64,000 nucleotides of DNA from Lachnospiraceae bacterium (GTDB taxonomy: Bacteria; Bacillota; Clostridia; Lachnospirales; Lachnospiraceae), in assembly GCA_017624495.1 (NCBI GenBank), contig JAGAMY010000004.1, positions 1-64,000 on the forward strand. The letters run 5' to 3'. This document shows, piece by piece, positions 48,760 to 58,885 of the stretch. Under the pieces are notes generated by a model. It did not search any database. It was not told where the DNA came from and worked only from the letters and a program-made list of their open reading frames with translations. Within the stretch, counting starts at the first letter, position 1, and the number at the start of each line of letters is the position of its first letter. The position numbers were made by a program, and so were the translations under genes.

Positions 48760-51563
48760 TGTAGGGAAGGCAAAACCCTTGATGAATAAAATTCATAGTC
48801 CATTGTATTTTCATCTATAATTTCCCCATTTTCCGAAATAGAAAATACATTCCATACGCTGCCTTTCTGATTTTTAGGCACCTGATAGATTTTTAATAAC
48901 GTATTTCCCTTATACACACTTACCGTCGCTGCTGATTCTGATAAACGACTGGCATTTGCACTGTCTGCATTGCTATCACGGTCAGTATAATTATGCACGG
49001 CATAGCGGATATTTTTTAACTGCTCCGGCTTGGTAATTGTAATGGTTTCCATGCCATAAGAAAGCGTTTCATCAATGTCTAAATAGGCACTATCCTTTAT
49101 ATATGCATTGAAATATACATGTACATCTTCGCCTGACACATCCTCTGCCCGCAGATGTGCATCCAAATCCTCCGGTATGCGATTCCATTTTAATACTATA
49201 CGATATGCATTCTCGCCAATTTTCTCCGCTTCTGTTCGATTTATAGCGTCTTCTACTGCCATGCCTGCGTTTACCATTGGTATTTCCCCTGCTGTATAGG
49301 GTGAATTGGCATTATCACAGGCTGTATTATTCGTTTTTTGCAGTAATATCTCCGTTACTTCTTTGCCTGTAAATGCCGGATTTACCGCCCAAACCATCGA
49401 AGCTGTCGCTGCGGTTATGGGTGCTGCCATGGAAGTGCCACTTAGATTTCCATAGGTGTTTTCCGGCAGTGTACTATAAATTTTTCTCCCCGGTGCTGCA
49501 ATATTTACATTTTCACCAGCATTACTAAAGCTTGTCTGCTGATATCCGGTATTTGTCTGCTCTGCCGCACCTACAATAAGGATTCGGTTTAAAATTTCAT
49601 CCTTAGTCACCTTTGATGAAGCATAGCAGTTTTCTTCCGTAATCGATGCAAAATGCCCATTATTATGCGCATCTACACCAATACCATCCTTTGCACCATT
49701 TCCTGCTGACTGGACAACCACAAAATCAAAGTTTTTTTCCAATAATTTTCCCATTAAAACAGAAGTTGTCTTTCCCCATAACCAGACAAGAGGTTTCCAA
49801 TAGTTACAACTGCTATCCGGCAAATTCCCGGAAGTTCCCAAAGACAAATTTATCACTTTACAGCCACTTTCTACAGCTTCTACAAAAACATCCTGTATCT
49901 TTGCGCTGGTTGTCCAATTTTGCCCGGCAGAAGGATGCCAGTCATATCCATAGACCTTATTCATATGCGCAAGACCTGTAATCCCCTTTCCATTATCTGC
50001 CCTTGCACCTATAATCCCCGCCACATGGGTTCCATGTTTCTCTATGGAATTTTCATTTTCTAAATCCGTACTTGAAAAATATATCTGCAAATCTTCATGA
50101 CAGGTATCAAATCCATCGTCAATTACCCCTATACGAACTGGCTGCATTTTTTTCGCATAACCCCATGCCAAAGGCGCATTGACTGTTTCTGCCCACCAGT
50201 TTTCATCCGCCGGATAGTTTGTATCCCATTTTGCATGATTCCAAGTATCATTATACAAGGTTTCTTTTGGTTCGATATATACCCATTCCGGCTCTGCGGC
50301 TAGAATTTCGGGATACTTTTCGCATAGTATGGAAATATAATTCATAAAATCTTCGATTTCTTCAAAGTTCTGTGATAGCTCTACCTGCGATAAGCAGACA
50401 GTATGCAGCATACCAATTTCTTTTGCATGCATGGATGTTAAAATCTCTTCTTTTCTTTCTTTTGAAATATTTTCTACAAAATACATGAACAGTCGATTAT
50501 TTAAATAATGCGCATAAATATCTCCCTCCTGCGTACCTGTCTGTATACAATTTTTCTCTATTTTCAGTTTTCCGTCTGCATCAACACTTACTCCCTCCAT
50601 GTTTTCTATACATGGCATTACATCCAATTTTCCCCTGTCATATGTAAGTTTTATCGTTTTTTCGGTTTTGATACCGGTATAGGTTTCCGCCATAACCGAA
50701 ATATAATTATCTCCCGGTGACAACGGTATTTGCAGTATTTCCCATGTACCATTCCCTGTAATAGCTGTACCTTTTGCCTTTGGCGTTGCATTTTCGGATG
50801 AAAAATCCTGAATATTATAGGTAATGGATTTTAAATTACCATTTGTACTGTATGTACCGGTCAGTGTTGGGTGAATTTCATTTACCACTGTATCTTTTTG
50901 ATGCATTTCAAGATGTATATATTCCTCTTCATATTCTTTATCTTTTACAGTGATTTTTATCTGTGCTTTCTTTTTTGAGCCATCTAATGCACGAATAGTG
51001 ATTTTTGTAGTCCCTTCTTTCATTGCAAAGATTTGTCCTTTATGATTTACCCGAACACAAGACATATCTGCCGATGTATATTGCAGATTTTTGTTTGAAG
51101 CCTTTGCTGGTTTTATTTGTACGGAAATCTTCGCACATTCTCCGACTTTTAAGTTATAATTTTTCTTTTTGGGAATAATTTTTTTGATTTTTTTATACTT
51201 TTTCTTTGATATTACTTTGATTTTTAACTTTGCTTTGATTTTTGAATTCTTTTTTAATTTTGCTGTTACAGTCACTTGACCGACATTTAATGCTTTTATC
51301 TTTCCATTTGTGCGTATGGATATAATCTTCTTTTTGCTTAAGGTGTATTTAATGTTTCCTTTTACCGTTCCTGTTGGTGTAACTGTAGTACCAAGACTAT
51401 AGGATTGCCCTTTATACAATATTAGCGGCTTGTTTTGTGCTTTTGTAAAAGCTATTTTGGTTGTAACTGTTTCCTGTGCTGCTATAGGCTTTGCTATGCT
51501 GCTTATTAGAAGAAACATATATAGCGCAAACAGGTACATCCACATGTTTCCGGTGTTTCTCAT
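48756..51563 (-). CDS. Secreted S8 subtilisin-like serine protease with N-terminal Ig-like domains
   Basis: A 935-residue exported protease. A signal peptide (about 1-29, ending AKPIAAQ) is followed by two lysine-rich Big_2-like domains (about 30-205), a further beta domain (about 215-310), then the subtilase domain with Asp in [11 protein letters not shown] (about 483), His in [17 protein letters not shown] (about 510) and Ser in [21 protein letters not shown] (about 709). A C-terminal jelly-roll-like region (about 770-935) carries [12 protein letters not shown]. No sortase motif is seen, so attachment may use the basic Ig-like repeats. It overlaps an Rpn-family fragment by 4 bp at its start (ATGA); GGAGG is about 10 nt upstream. 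Confidence 0.88.
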   Translation of the reverse strand: MRNTGNMWMYLFALYMFLLISSIAKPIAAQETVTTKIAFTKAQNKPLILYKGQSYSLGTTVTPTGTVKGNIKYTLSKKKIISIRTNGKIKALNVGQVTVTAKLKKNSKIKAKLKIKVISKKKYKKIKKIIPKKKNYNLKVGECAKISVQIKPAKASNKNLQYTSADMSCVRVNHKGQIFAMKEGTTKITIRALDGSKKKAQIKITVKDKEYEEEYIHLEMHQKDTVVNEIHPTLTGTYSTNGNLKSITYNIQDFSSENATPKAKGTAITGNGTWEILQIPLSPGDNYISVMAETYTGIKTEKTIKLTYDRGKLDVMPCIENMEGVSVDADGKLKIEKNCIQTGTQEGDIYAHYLNNRLFMYFVENISKERKEEILTSMHAKEIGMLHTVCLSQVELSQNFEEIEDFMNYISILCEKYPEILAAEPEWVYIEPKETLYNDTWNHAKWDTNYPADENWWAETVNAPLAWGYAKKMQPVRIGVIDDGFDTCHEDLQIYFSSTDLENENSIEKHGTHVAGIIGARADNGKGITGLAHMNKVYGYDWHPSAGQNWTTSAKIQDVFVEAVESGCKVINLSLGTSGNLPDSSCNYWKPLVWLWGKTTSVLMGKLLEKNFDFVVVQSAGNGAKDGIGVDAHNNGHFASITEENCYASSKVTKDEILNRILIVGAAEQTNTGYQQTSFSNAGENVNIAAPGRKIYSTLPENTYGNLSGTSMAAPITAATASMVWAVNPAFTGKEVTEILLQKTNNTACDNANSPYTAGEIPMVNAGMAVEDAINRTEAEKIGENAYRIVLKWNRIPEDLDAHLRAEDVSGEDVHVYFNAYIKDSAYLDIDETLSYGMETITITKPEQLKNIRYAVHNYTDRDSNADSANASRLSESAATVSVYKGNTLLKIYQVPKNQKGSVWNVFSISENGEIIDENTMDYEFYSSRVLPSLH

Positions 51564-51946
51564 GTATGTTTAACCTCCTGCATTTCCTTTATTTGTTTTT
51601 CCATAGCTGCGATTATGGCAGCTTGCTCTTTTAACTGTGCATCCTTCTCTTCTATTGCACTTTCCATTTTTGCAATTGCTTTCTGATAAGAACGCAAATC
51701 CGCATAATAGTCTTCTCTGTCCCGGCAGCGTTTTATCACCTGTTCTTCAGCACTCATACGAAAAACGGTTTGTGCAGTTTCCTTTAAATATTCATTTTTT
51801 TCTGCTAACATCTTCATTTCCTCCCAGGTTTTCAATTTAAACAGTGCTGCCCAGTAATCTATCTGGTATTCTTTGTCTTCTGGTGTTGCCAGCTCTATTT
51901 TTGTTAAGTCTATCACACAAAGCTCTATATTCTCCGGTGGCTTCTT
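51560..51946 (-). pseudogene. C-terminal remnant of an Rpn-family protein overlapping the protease start
   Basis: An open frame encoding IELCVIDLTKIELATPEDKE, then YWAALFKLKTWEEMKMLAEKNEYLKETAQTVF and a coiled coil (AIAKMESAIEEKDAQLKEQ), which matches the C-terminal part of Rpn/PD-(D/E)XK transposase-like proteins. The nuclease domain is missing: in frame, a TAG at 51947-51949 cuts off anything upstream. A possible 52-codon ORF (51837-51995) with GGAGG and ATG lies in another frame over its first part, suggesting a frameshifted or deleted copy. A GTG at 51916 could still start translation. Its stop overlaps the protease start as ATGA. Confidence 0.65.
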
Positions 51947-52116
51947 CTAATGAAGAAAATGCTACTGTATCTGTTTTATTTTCTCTTTTTATCATTTATC
52001 CTCCTGTTTTTTTGCAGAAGTATCAAAAAACTCCTGCTTTATAGTGTTTTGTAATTGGATTTTAAAAAGCATGAATTTTCTGAAATGAAAAAGATAAAAA
52101 GACGATAAATAAAAAA

Positions 52117-52172
52117 TGTGCATCCTGAAAATATGCTTTTTTGTAGAATAGCATATTTTTTCAGGATGCACA
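52117..52172 (-). terminator. Terminator of the mscS gene
   Basis: TGTGCATCCTGAAAATATGC (52117-52136) pairs with 52151-52172, about 20 bp with small bulges. On the minus strand TTTTTTATTTATCG follows. Confidence 0.85.
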
Positions 52173-52180
52173 AGGATTTT

Positions 52181-53080
52181 TTACTCTCGCATTTGTACAT
52201 CAATCTTCTGATAAGGAATCTCAATTCCTTTCTCATCAAATGCTAACTTGATATTTTCTGTCAACCGCCATTTTGTATCCCAGTAATCTTCATTTTTCAC
52301 CCAGATACGCATACCAATTTTTACCTCACTTGATCCTAACTCCGATACAAATACCTGAATTGCCTCCTGTGGCAAACGGCAGCTTTCTGCTTCTGCCAGC
52401 TCATACATCACTTTTTTTGCCAGTTTCAAATCCGCTTCATAGGCAATCCCCACTTCCAAGTCAACCCTTCTGCTTTCGCTGTAAGTTGCATTGGTTAAAC
52501 TGCTGTTTGCCAATGTACCATTAGGAATAATAATGGTTTTATGGTCTGCGGTCAGCAATTTTGTATAAAAAATTGATATTTCAGCAACTGTACCTTCATT
52601 GCCATGGGTATCTTCTTTGATATAATCGCCTACTTTAAATGGCTTTAATAATAAAATCAGCACTCCGCCTGCAAAATTGGATAAACTGCCCTGTAGTGCA
52701 AGACCTATGGTAACTCCGGCAGAACCGACAACGGCAATCACTGAGGCTGTTGTCACACCAAAAAAAGTCAGAATAATCACTACCAGCACAAAATACAGAA
52801 TATACTTTACCAGTGCATCCAAAAACTGTTTTGCACCCACATCTGCGTCTGCTTTATCCAGCCAGCGTTTTAGAATTTTTCTTACCAGCTTGATAATCTT
52901 TGTACCAATAAAATAGACAACAACTGCCAGTAAAACCTGCACAGCAAATCCTAAAATCCCCGGCAACAGGCTTTCTAACCATTCCCGGATAACGTTAGCA
53001 TCTGTTTCCTTTAACTTTTCCGCTGCCGCTGTTACATCTTCTAAGGTTACGGCTTCTGTACTGATATCTGTTATCTCCAT
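52181..53080 (-). CDS. mscS: Small-conductance mechanosensitive channel (MscS family)
   Basis: A 299-residue MscS-type channel that releases solutes on osmotic downshock. Three helices: about 38-62 (ILGFAVQVLLAVVVYFIG), 83-108 (YILYFVLVVIILTFFGV), and TM3 with the Gly/Ala-rich VGSAGVTIGLALQGSLSNFAGGVLIL pore sequence (about 115-145). The cytoplasmic beta domain follows (PFKVGDYI, then IIIPNGTLANSSLTN). The ATG at 53080 has GGAGG at 7 nt; a TTG two codons upstream is less likely. It appears to be a single-gene unit. Confidence 0.93.
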   Translation of the reverse strand: MEITDISTEAVTLEDVTAAAEKLKETDANVIREWLESLLPGILGFAVQVLLAVVVYFIGTKIIKLVRKILKRWLDKADADVGAKQFLDALVKYILYFVLVVIILTFFGVTTASVIAVVGSAGVTIGLALQGSLSNFAGGVLILLLKPFKVGDYIKEDTHGNEGTVAEISIFYTKLLTADHKTIIIPNGTLANSSLTNATYSESRRVDLEVGIAYEADLKLAKKVMYELAEAESCRLPQEAIQVFVSELGSSEVKIGMRIWVKNEDYWDTKWRLTENIKLAFDEKGIEIPYQKIDVQMRE

Positions 53081-53108
53081 ATACAATCCTCCCTTTATTT
53101 CGCAAAGA

Positions 53109-53141
53109 AAATAAGGAGCGCAAAAAAGCCTCTCCTTATTT
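53109..53141 (-). terminator. Terminator of the chemoreceptor gene
   Basis: AAATAAGGAG (53109-53118) and CTCCTTATTT (53132-53141) are a perfect 10-bp inverted repeat; TTTTCTTTGCG follows on the minus strand. Confidence 0.8.
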
Positions 53142-53148
53142 CCTTTCT

Positions 53149-55194
53149 TTATTTTGTAAATTTACCAAGCAATGCATCTAACTGTGTTGCCAAAACTTTA
53201 TTTTGCTCAGACTGCTCCTGTATTTCTCCTGCAACCTGTGATGTATTCTCGTTTTTCTCAACAATAACACCAATAGCCGCACGATTTTCATCTGTAATAC
53301 AATTTACATCCGATATATTATTTGAAATCTGGTTTACATATTCTTCAAGTTTTACAACTGCCTCATTTACGTCATCTAACTGTGACTTTATTTTAGCTGC
53401 TGACATACTATATCCAGTTGCATTTTCTGCAAAGTCTTTAAACTGATTAACAACTTCATCTTCCATAAACTGTATAATAGATTCAAAGCACTCATTAACT
53501 ACATTTATACTTTCATTTGCATCACTGCACATAGACTGAATATCGGCAGCAGTATTTTTAGAAGTATCTGCCAGATTTCCAATCTGCTCTGCAACAACAG
53601 CAAATCCTCTTCCTGCTTCACCAGCTCGAGCCGCTTCTATAGAAGCATTTAATGATAAAAGATTTGTTTGCCCCGCTATACTTAATATTTCTTCTGCCAA
53701 TTCATTAATTTTTGACAAACTATTCAAACTGCTAATAGCATCCTCAACTGAATGTTTTGTTTTTACTAACGTATCCTGTCCATTTTTGTATGCACAATCT
53801 GCTTTTTGCTGCATCTCATGTGCACTACCTATCACACTATCACTCATTTCTACGGAATCTGTTATATTATTCAGAATCGCATCAACTACACTATTTATAT
53901 TAATAATTTCCTGATTTACATTTGTCACAACAATATTCGTGCTTTCCAATGATGCAGAAAGTTCTTCTGTCGTTGCAACATTGTCTGTTACATCCTCTAC
54001 CAATTCCGTTGCAGACTCATGAAGATACGTTGCTTTACTTTCAAGCGTGTTACAACATTCTTTTAATGTTCCTATAATTTCTTGCAATACTGTAACTAGT
54101 ATTTCCGTTGCTTTTGCAATCGTTCCCAGTTCATCACTACGATTTGAATATTTTTTAATTTCATTCTTATCAGATACATCGAAGTTCTGCAGTTCCCGAA
54201 TACTTTTTTCGATATATTTCATCGGTTTTGTCATCTTACTTATGATTACATAAGAAATAATAATCATAAGAATTAATGCATTAATACAGAAAAAAATCAT
54301 TTTTTTCTGCAACTCATTTGCTGAAGCAAATACTTCTCCTTTATCATCAGCAACCATAAACAACCAGCCATGATCCGCCATATAATGATATGTAGATATA
54401 TATTCTGTTCCACCTACTTTGTATTCAACATAATCACTTAGATTTTCTTTTGTACCTGACAATGTATTACAAATATTTATAATATATTCTTCTTCTGCAG
54501 CTTGTCCAATCTTTTCACTATCAGCATTAAAAATATATTGTCCACTTTTCACATCTACCATGCAATATTCTGCATTCTGCATACCATTCAACGTCAGCTT
54601 GTCCAAAATTTCAATAAGACCTTTACTGAAAATTCCTCCACCAACCAAACCTACCGGTGTATTCGTTTCATCATAGACTGCCATATACATAGAAACAATC
54701 TGCTGACCACTGGCTGGCGAAATAATAATGCCTGTATTATATACTCCATCCGCAGCAAGCATAGCATCCTGCAATACTTTTAACGATTCACCTTCTCGTG
54801 TAACAATTCCTCTTACCTCCGCATTTGTATGTGTCAGTACATGGGTGTTCCATTCACTGGCATACAAACCTTCAAGATTTTCTACATCAGCTGAAAATTT
54901 TTCAGTATACGCCTGTGCTTTATTTACACAATCTGTATCTGTTGGATTTAACATAATATCCAGAATCTCTCCGGCACGGCTATATGCCATTAGTGTTTTC
55001 TCTGCTTCTTTCACATAGTTCTCAACAATTTGGCTTCTCTCTTCTACAATTGTCTTCATACTGTTAATTGTTGTGATTTTAAGATCATTTGTTACAGTAT
55101 AAACAACAAATCCTGACAAAAACAGCATAACCACCATCTGCAATATCAAAATGCAAATCGTAATCTTTTTTCCCAAAGTAACTTTAATTTTCAT
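53149..55194 (-). CDS. Methyl-accepting chemotaxis protein (dCache sensor)
   Basis: A 681-residue transmembrane chemoreceptor. TM1 is about residues 10-33 ([24 protein letters not shown]). An extracellular sensor of about 255 residues with a double-Cache look follows ([25 protein letters not shown], and the second lobe ending [19 protein letters not shown]). TM2 is about 300-320, then HAMP ([18 protein letters not shown]). The signalling hairpin tip is [37 protein letters not shown]. No che or flagellar gene is nearby; its presence implies a motile or chemotactic host. The ligand is unknown, though dCache often binds amino acids. It has a promoter and terminator of its own. Confidence 0.93.
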   Translation of the reverse strand: MKIKVTLGKKITICILILQMVVMLFLSGFVVYTVTNDLKITTINSMKTIVEERSQIVENYVKEAEKTLMAYSRAGEILDIMLNPTDTDCVNKAQAYTEKFSADVENLEGLYASEWNTHVLTHTNAEVRGIVTREGESLKVLQDAMLAADGVYNTGIIISPASGQQIVSMYMAVYDETNTPVGLVGGGIFSKGLIEILDKLTLNGMQNAEYCMVDVKSGQYIFNADSEKIGQAAEEEYIINICNTLSGTKENLSDYVEYKVGGTEYISTYHYMADHGWLFMVADDKGEVFASANELQKKMIFFCINALILMIIISYVIISKMTKPMKYIEKSIRELQNFDVSDKNEIKKYSNRSDELGTIAKATEILVTVLQEIIGTLKECCNTLESKATYLHESATELVEDVTDNVATTEELSASLESTNIVVTNVNQEIININSVVDAILNNITDSVEMSDSVIGSAHEMQQKADCAYKNGQDTLVKTKHSVEDAISSLNSLSKINELAEEILSIAGQTNLLSLNASIEAARAGEAGRGFAVVAEQIGNLADTSKNTAADIQSMCSDANESINVVNECFESIIQFMEDEVVNQFKDFAENATGYSMSAAKIKSQLDDVNEAVVKLEEYVNQISNNISDVNCITDENRAAIGVIVEKNENTSQVAGEIQEQSEQNKVLATQLDALLGKFTK

Positions 55195-55220
55195 GGCAAT
55201 TCTCCTAACCCTTTTCTTTT

Positions 55221-55248
55221 ATTTTAACATTTTTTTGTAATTTTTCAA
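55221..55248 (-). promoter_or_regulatory. Promoter of the chemoreceptor gene
   Basis: On the minus strand TTGAAA (55243-55248) and TAAAAT (55221-55226), 16 bp apart. Confidence 0.55.
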
Positions 55249-55253
55249 CAAAA

Positions 55254-55285
55254 AAAGTACACAATATATAATTATTGTGCACTTT
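55254..55285 (-). terminator. Terminator of the serC-serA-DUF1015 operon
   Basis: AAAGTACACAATA and its complement TATTGTGCACTTT-type arm form a 13-bp stem with one mismatch/wobble; on the minus strand seven T residues end it. Confidence 0.8.
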
Positions 55286-55292
55286 CTTCATA

Positions 55293-56525
55293 TTATAGTT
55301 CATGAATAAACAATCCACTTCTTAATTTCGGCTCAAACCATGTGGATTTCGGTGGCATTAAGCGGTTTGCATCCGCAACTGCGAATAATTCCTGAATAGA
55401 TGTCGGATACATAGCAAAAGCCACTACGCAATCCTCTGCTACTCTGCGCTCTAATTCGGCAAGTCCACGGATTCCGCCAACAAAGTCAATTCTTGCATCA
55501 GTTTTCGGATCTTTGATGCCAAGCACAGGGTCAAGGAGTAAATTCTGCAATAAGGATACATCCAACCCTTCCACAGGGTCTTCACTTCTATCTGCTGCTT
55601 TAATGGTAAGTTCATACCATTTCCCATCCATATACATAGTCACTTTGCCTTTTTCTTCCGGGCTTTTCGCACCGGAAAGTTCCGTAACATCAAATATCTC
55701 CTTTACCTTTGCAAAGAAAGATTCTTTTGTATATTCTCCAAAATCCTTCACTACACGATTATAGTCCATAATCATTAATTCTTCATCCGGGAATAATACG
55801 GATAAGAAATAGTTAAACTCTTCCTCCCCTGTATAGGATGGATTCTTCTCTCTGCGCATAAAACCAACTTTTACGGCAGATGCGGCTCTATGATGTCCGT
55901 CTGCAATATAGATTTCTCCAATTGCTGCAAAAGCATTCTGGATTTTTGCAATATCTTCTGCGTTGTCAATACAAAATACTCTATGACGAATACCATCATC
56001 TGATACAAAATCATACAGCGCAGCACCTTTTTTTGTGCGGCTTACCACTTCACGAATCACTGCATTAGCACGATAGGCAAGGAAAATCGGTCCTGTCTGT
56101 GCATTACAGGAATCCACATGATGAATACGGTCTGCTTCTTTTTCTGCACGGGTATTTTCATGCTTTTTAATTACTTCATTTGCATAATCATCAATGGATG
56201 CACATGCTACGATACCCGTCTGTACTCTGCCATCCATAGTCAGTTCGTAGATATAATAACAGGCACTTTCTTCTCTTACAAAATCTCCTTTATCTACCAT
56301 ATCCCACAATATATCATGGGCTTTCTGATATACACATTCATCGTAAGTATCCACAGAATCATCGAACTGTGTTTCTGCTCTGTCGATTTTTAAGAAAGAA
56401 ATCGGATTTTTTGCTACTACTTCTTTTGCTTCTTTTCTGTTATAAACGTCATAAGGTAAAGCAGCAATGTCTGCCGCTTTACCTTCTGCCGGACGGATAC
56501 ACAGAAATGGTTTAATTGTCGCCAT
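55293..56525 (-). CDS. DUF1015 family protein
   Basis: A 410-residue cytoplasmic protein of the DUF1015 family (MATIKPFLCIRPAEGKAADIAALPYDVY at the N-terminus, YIADGHHRAASAVK in the middle, and MPPKSTWFEPKLRSGLFIHEL at the C-terminus). The ADGHHR segment is the most conserved part and looks ParB/sulfiredoxin-like. Function is not established. It is the last gene of serC-serA-DUF1015, an association seen widely in Clostridia, which suggests a link to serine or phosphoserine metabolism; some relatives have been proposed as serine kinases, but that is family-level inference. Confidence 0.85.
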   Translation of the reverse strand: MATIKPFLCIRPAEGKAADIAALPYDVYNRKEAKEVVAKNPISFLKIDRAETQFDDSVDTYDECVYQKAHDILWDMVDKGDFVREESACYYIYELTMDGRVQTGIVACASIDDYANEVIKKHENTRAEKEADRIHHVDSCNAQTGPIFLAYRANAVIREVVSRTKKGAALYDFVSDDGIRHRVFCIDNAEDIAKIQNAFAAIGEIYIADGHHRAASAVKVGFMRREKNPSYTGEEEFNYFLSVLFPDEELMIMDYNRVVKDFGEYTKESFFAKVKEIFDVTELSGAKSPEEKGKVTMYMDGKWYELTIKAADRSEDPVEGLDVSLLQNLLLDPVLGIKDPKTDARIDFVGGIRGLAELERRVAEDCVVAFAMYPTSIQELFAVADANRLMPPKSTWFEPKLRSGLFIHEL

Positions 56526-56544
56526 TTTGGTTCTCCTTTGTCTT

Positions 56545-57708
56545 TTATTTGATTACTCGTACCTTTAATACGCCGTCAAGTGCTTTTAACTCTTCAATAA
56601 CTGCATCTGTTGCAGGTGTTGCAAGATCCATTAATGTGTATGCATACTCACCTTTAGATTTGTTCATCATATCTTCGATATTGATGTCTGCATTACCAAA
56701 TACAGATGTAAAGCTTCCAATTGTACCTTTTAAGTTTCTATGTAAAATACCTACACGACCAGCCTTGTCACAGCCACCCATGCTACAGTCAGGGAAGTTT
56801 ACGGAATGTACGATATTACCGTTTTCCATGTAATCACGGATTTCTCTTACTGCCATCATCGCACAGTTATCTTCGGATTCTTCTGTAGAAGCTCCAAGAT
56901 GTGGTGTTAAAATAACGCCTTCTTTACCTGCTGTGGTAGGATTTGGGAAGTCTGTTACATATTTCTTTACTTTTCCGGCTTCGATAGCTTCTAATAAAGC
57001 AGCTTCATCCACTAAAAGATCTCTTGCAAAGTTTAATACAACTACGCCATCCTTCATCATTGCAATGGCATCTTTATTAATCATGCCCTTTGTTGCATCC
57101 ATCAAAGGTACATGAACAGTGATAAAGTCACACTGTTTGTAAATATCTTCTACGTTGCTGATGTGTTTTACGCTACGGGATAAGCTCCATGCAGCATTTA
57201 CAGAAATATATGGGTCATAACCATAAACTTCCATACCTAAGTGTGTTGCAGCATTTGCTACTAATACACCAATAGCACCAAGACCGATAACACCAAGTTT
57301 TTTACCGGAAATTTCAGAACCTGCGAAGTTCTTTTTCTGTTTCTCAGCAGTTTTTGCAATATCCGCATCGTCTTTTGCACTCTTCGCCCATTCGATACCA
57401 CCTACGATATCACGAGCTGCAAGCAACATACCGGAAAGTACCATTTCCTTTACACCGTTTGCGTTTGCACCCGGTGTATTAAATACTACAATACCTGCTT
57501 CTGCACATTTATCTAATGGAATATTGTTTACACCTGCACCAGCTCTTGCTACTGCTAAAAGACCTTCCGGTAATTCCATTTCATGCATGGAGGCACTACG
57601 AACTAATGCAGCCTCTGCATCATTAATATCTTCTACTTTTGTATATTCATCAGAAAATAAATCCAAACCAACATTTGCAATTGGATTTAAACATGTATAT
57701 TTAAACAT
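56545..57708 (-). CDS. serA: D-3-phosphoglycerate dehydrogenase
   Basis: A 387-residue SerA oxidising 3-phosphoglycerate to phosphohydroxypyruvate, the first step of serine synthesis. The NAD-binding motif is LGVIGLGAIGVLVANAA; the active-site Arg lies in VVVLNFARDLLVDEAAL, Glu around 255-262 and His in LTPHLGASTEESEDNC. The C-terminal about 70 residues (VGILHRNLKGTIGSFTSVFG) are an ACT domain, which may confer serine feedback. It is the shorter form without the large intervening domain. It follows serC by 21 bp. Confidence 0.96.
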   Translation of the reverse strand: MFKYTCLNPIANVGLDLFSDEYTKVEDINDAEAALVRSASMHEMELPEGLLAVARAGAGVNNIPLDKCAEAGIVVFNTPGANANGVKEMVLSGMLLAARDIVGGIEWAKSAKDDADIAKTAEKQKKNFAGSEISGKKLGVIGLGAIGVLVANAATHLGMEVYGYDPYISVNAAWSLSRSVKHISNVEDIYKQCDFITVHVPLMDATKGMINKDAIAMMKDGVVVLNFARDLLVDEAALLEAIEAGKVKKYVTDFPNPTTAGKEGVILTPHLGASTEESEDNCAMMAVREIRDYMENGNIVHSVNFPDCSMGGCDKAGRVGILHRNLKGTIGSFTSVFGNADINIEDMMNKSKGEYAYTLMDLATPATDAVIEELKALDGVLKVRVIK

Positions 57709-57729
57709 TTTAACTCTCCTAACTCTTTC

Positions 57730-58812
57730 TTACTGGTTGTTTTTCTCAAATTCACGCATGAACTCTACTAACTTTTCTACACCTTCGATTGGCATAGCAT
57801 TGTAGATAGATGCACGCATACCACCTACGGAACGATGTCCTTTTAAGTTTTCAAATCCTGCTTCTTTTGCTTCTTTTACAAATTTCGCATCTAATTCATC
57901 GTTTCCTGTAACAAATGGTACGTTCATTAAGGAACGGTCTGCTTTTTCAACTGTTCCTTTGAACATTTTGCTTTCATCTAAGAAATCATATAAAATCTTA
58001 GCTTTCTTTTCATTGTGCTCTTTCATTGCAGAAAGTCCGCCCATTTTCTTTAACCATTTGAATACTTTTCCACAAACGTAGATACCGTATGCTGGTGGTG
58101 TATTGTATAAAGAATCATTATCTGCATGAATTTTGTACTGTAACATGGTTGGTGTACCCGGTAATGTATCTTCTGTGATTAAATCTTCACGGATAATTAC
58201 GATAACTACACCTGCAGGTCCGATATTTTTCTGAACGCCACCGTAGATTACACCGTATTTGGATACATCTACCGGTTCAGATAAGAAACAAGAGGATACG
58301 TCTGCTACTAATGTATGTCCTTTTGTATTTGGTAATTCTTTGAATTTTGTACCATAAATGGTGTTGTTTTCACAGATATATACATAATCTGCATCTTCCG
58401 GGATATCTAAATCTGAGCAGTCCGGAATATAAGAGAATGTTTTATCTTCTGAAGAAGCTACTGCAACAGCTTCACCGTACATCTGTGCTTCTTTCCATGC
58501 TTTCTTTGCCCACTGTCCGGTTACAACATAAGCCGCTTTTTTGTTTTTCATTAAATTCATCGGAATCATGGCAAACTGCTGGGATGCTCCACCCTGAAGG
58601 AATAATACTTTATAATTGTCAGGAATGTTCATCAAATCTCTTAAATCTGCTTCTGCTTCTTTAATGATGTTGTCATATACTTTAGAACGGTGGCTCATTT
58701 CCATAACGGACATTCCACAACCCTGATAATCCATCATTTCATCTGCTACTTCTCTTAATACTTCCTCTGGCAGAACTGCTGGTCCTGCGGAAAAGTTATA
58801 AACTCTGCTCAT
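57730..58812 (-). CDS. serC: Phosphoserine aminotransferase
   Basis: A 360-residue PLP-dependent aminotransferase that converts phosphohydroxypyruvate to phosphoserine. It starts SRVYNFSAGPAVLPEEVLREV; the PLP lysine lies in YGGVQKNIGPAGV, and EMSHRSKVYDNI and MRASIYNAMPIEGVEKLVEFM are conserved family segments. I chose the ATG at 58812, 8 nt after GGAG, rather than the codon eight residues upstream. It heads the serC-serA-DUF1015 operon with a consensus promoter. No serB is present in the window. Confidence 0.96.
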   Translation of the reverse strand: MSRVYNFSAGPAVLPEEVLREVADEMMDYQGCGMSVMEMSHRSKVYDNIIKEAEADLRDLMNIPDNYKVLFLQGGASQQFAMIPMNLMKNKKAAYVVTGQWAKKAWKEAQMYGEAVAVASSEDKTFSYIPDCSDLDIPEDADYVYICENNTIYGTKFKELPNTKGHTLVADVSSCFLSEPVDVSKYGVIYGGVQKNIGPAGVVIVIIREDLITEDTLPGTPTMLQYKIHADNDSLYNTPPAYGIYVCGKVFKWLKKMGGLSAMKEHNEKKAKILYDFLDESKMFKGTVEKADRSLMNVPFVTGNDELDAKFVKEAKEAGFENLKGHRSVGGMRASIYNAMPIEGVEKLVEFMREFEKNNQ

Positions 58813-58847
58813 TTTTATTTCTCCTTTTTCATTCATACTTATTCATT

Positions 58848-58876
58848 AATGTAATATTTTTCGACAAAACTGTCAA
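58848..58876 (-). promoter_or_regulatory. Promoter of serC-serA-DUF1015
   Basis: On the minus strand TTGACA (58871-58876) and TACATT (58848-58853), 17 bp apart, between the ilvB stop and serC. Confidence 0.8.
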
Positions 58877-58885
58877 TTGTTTTTG

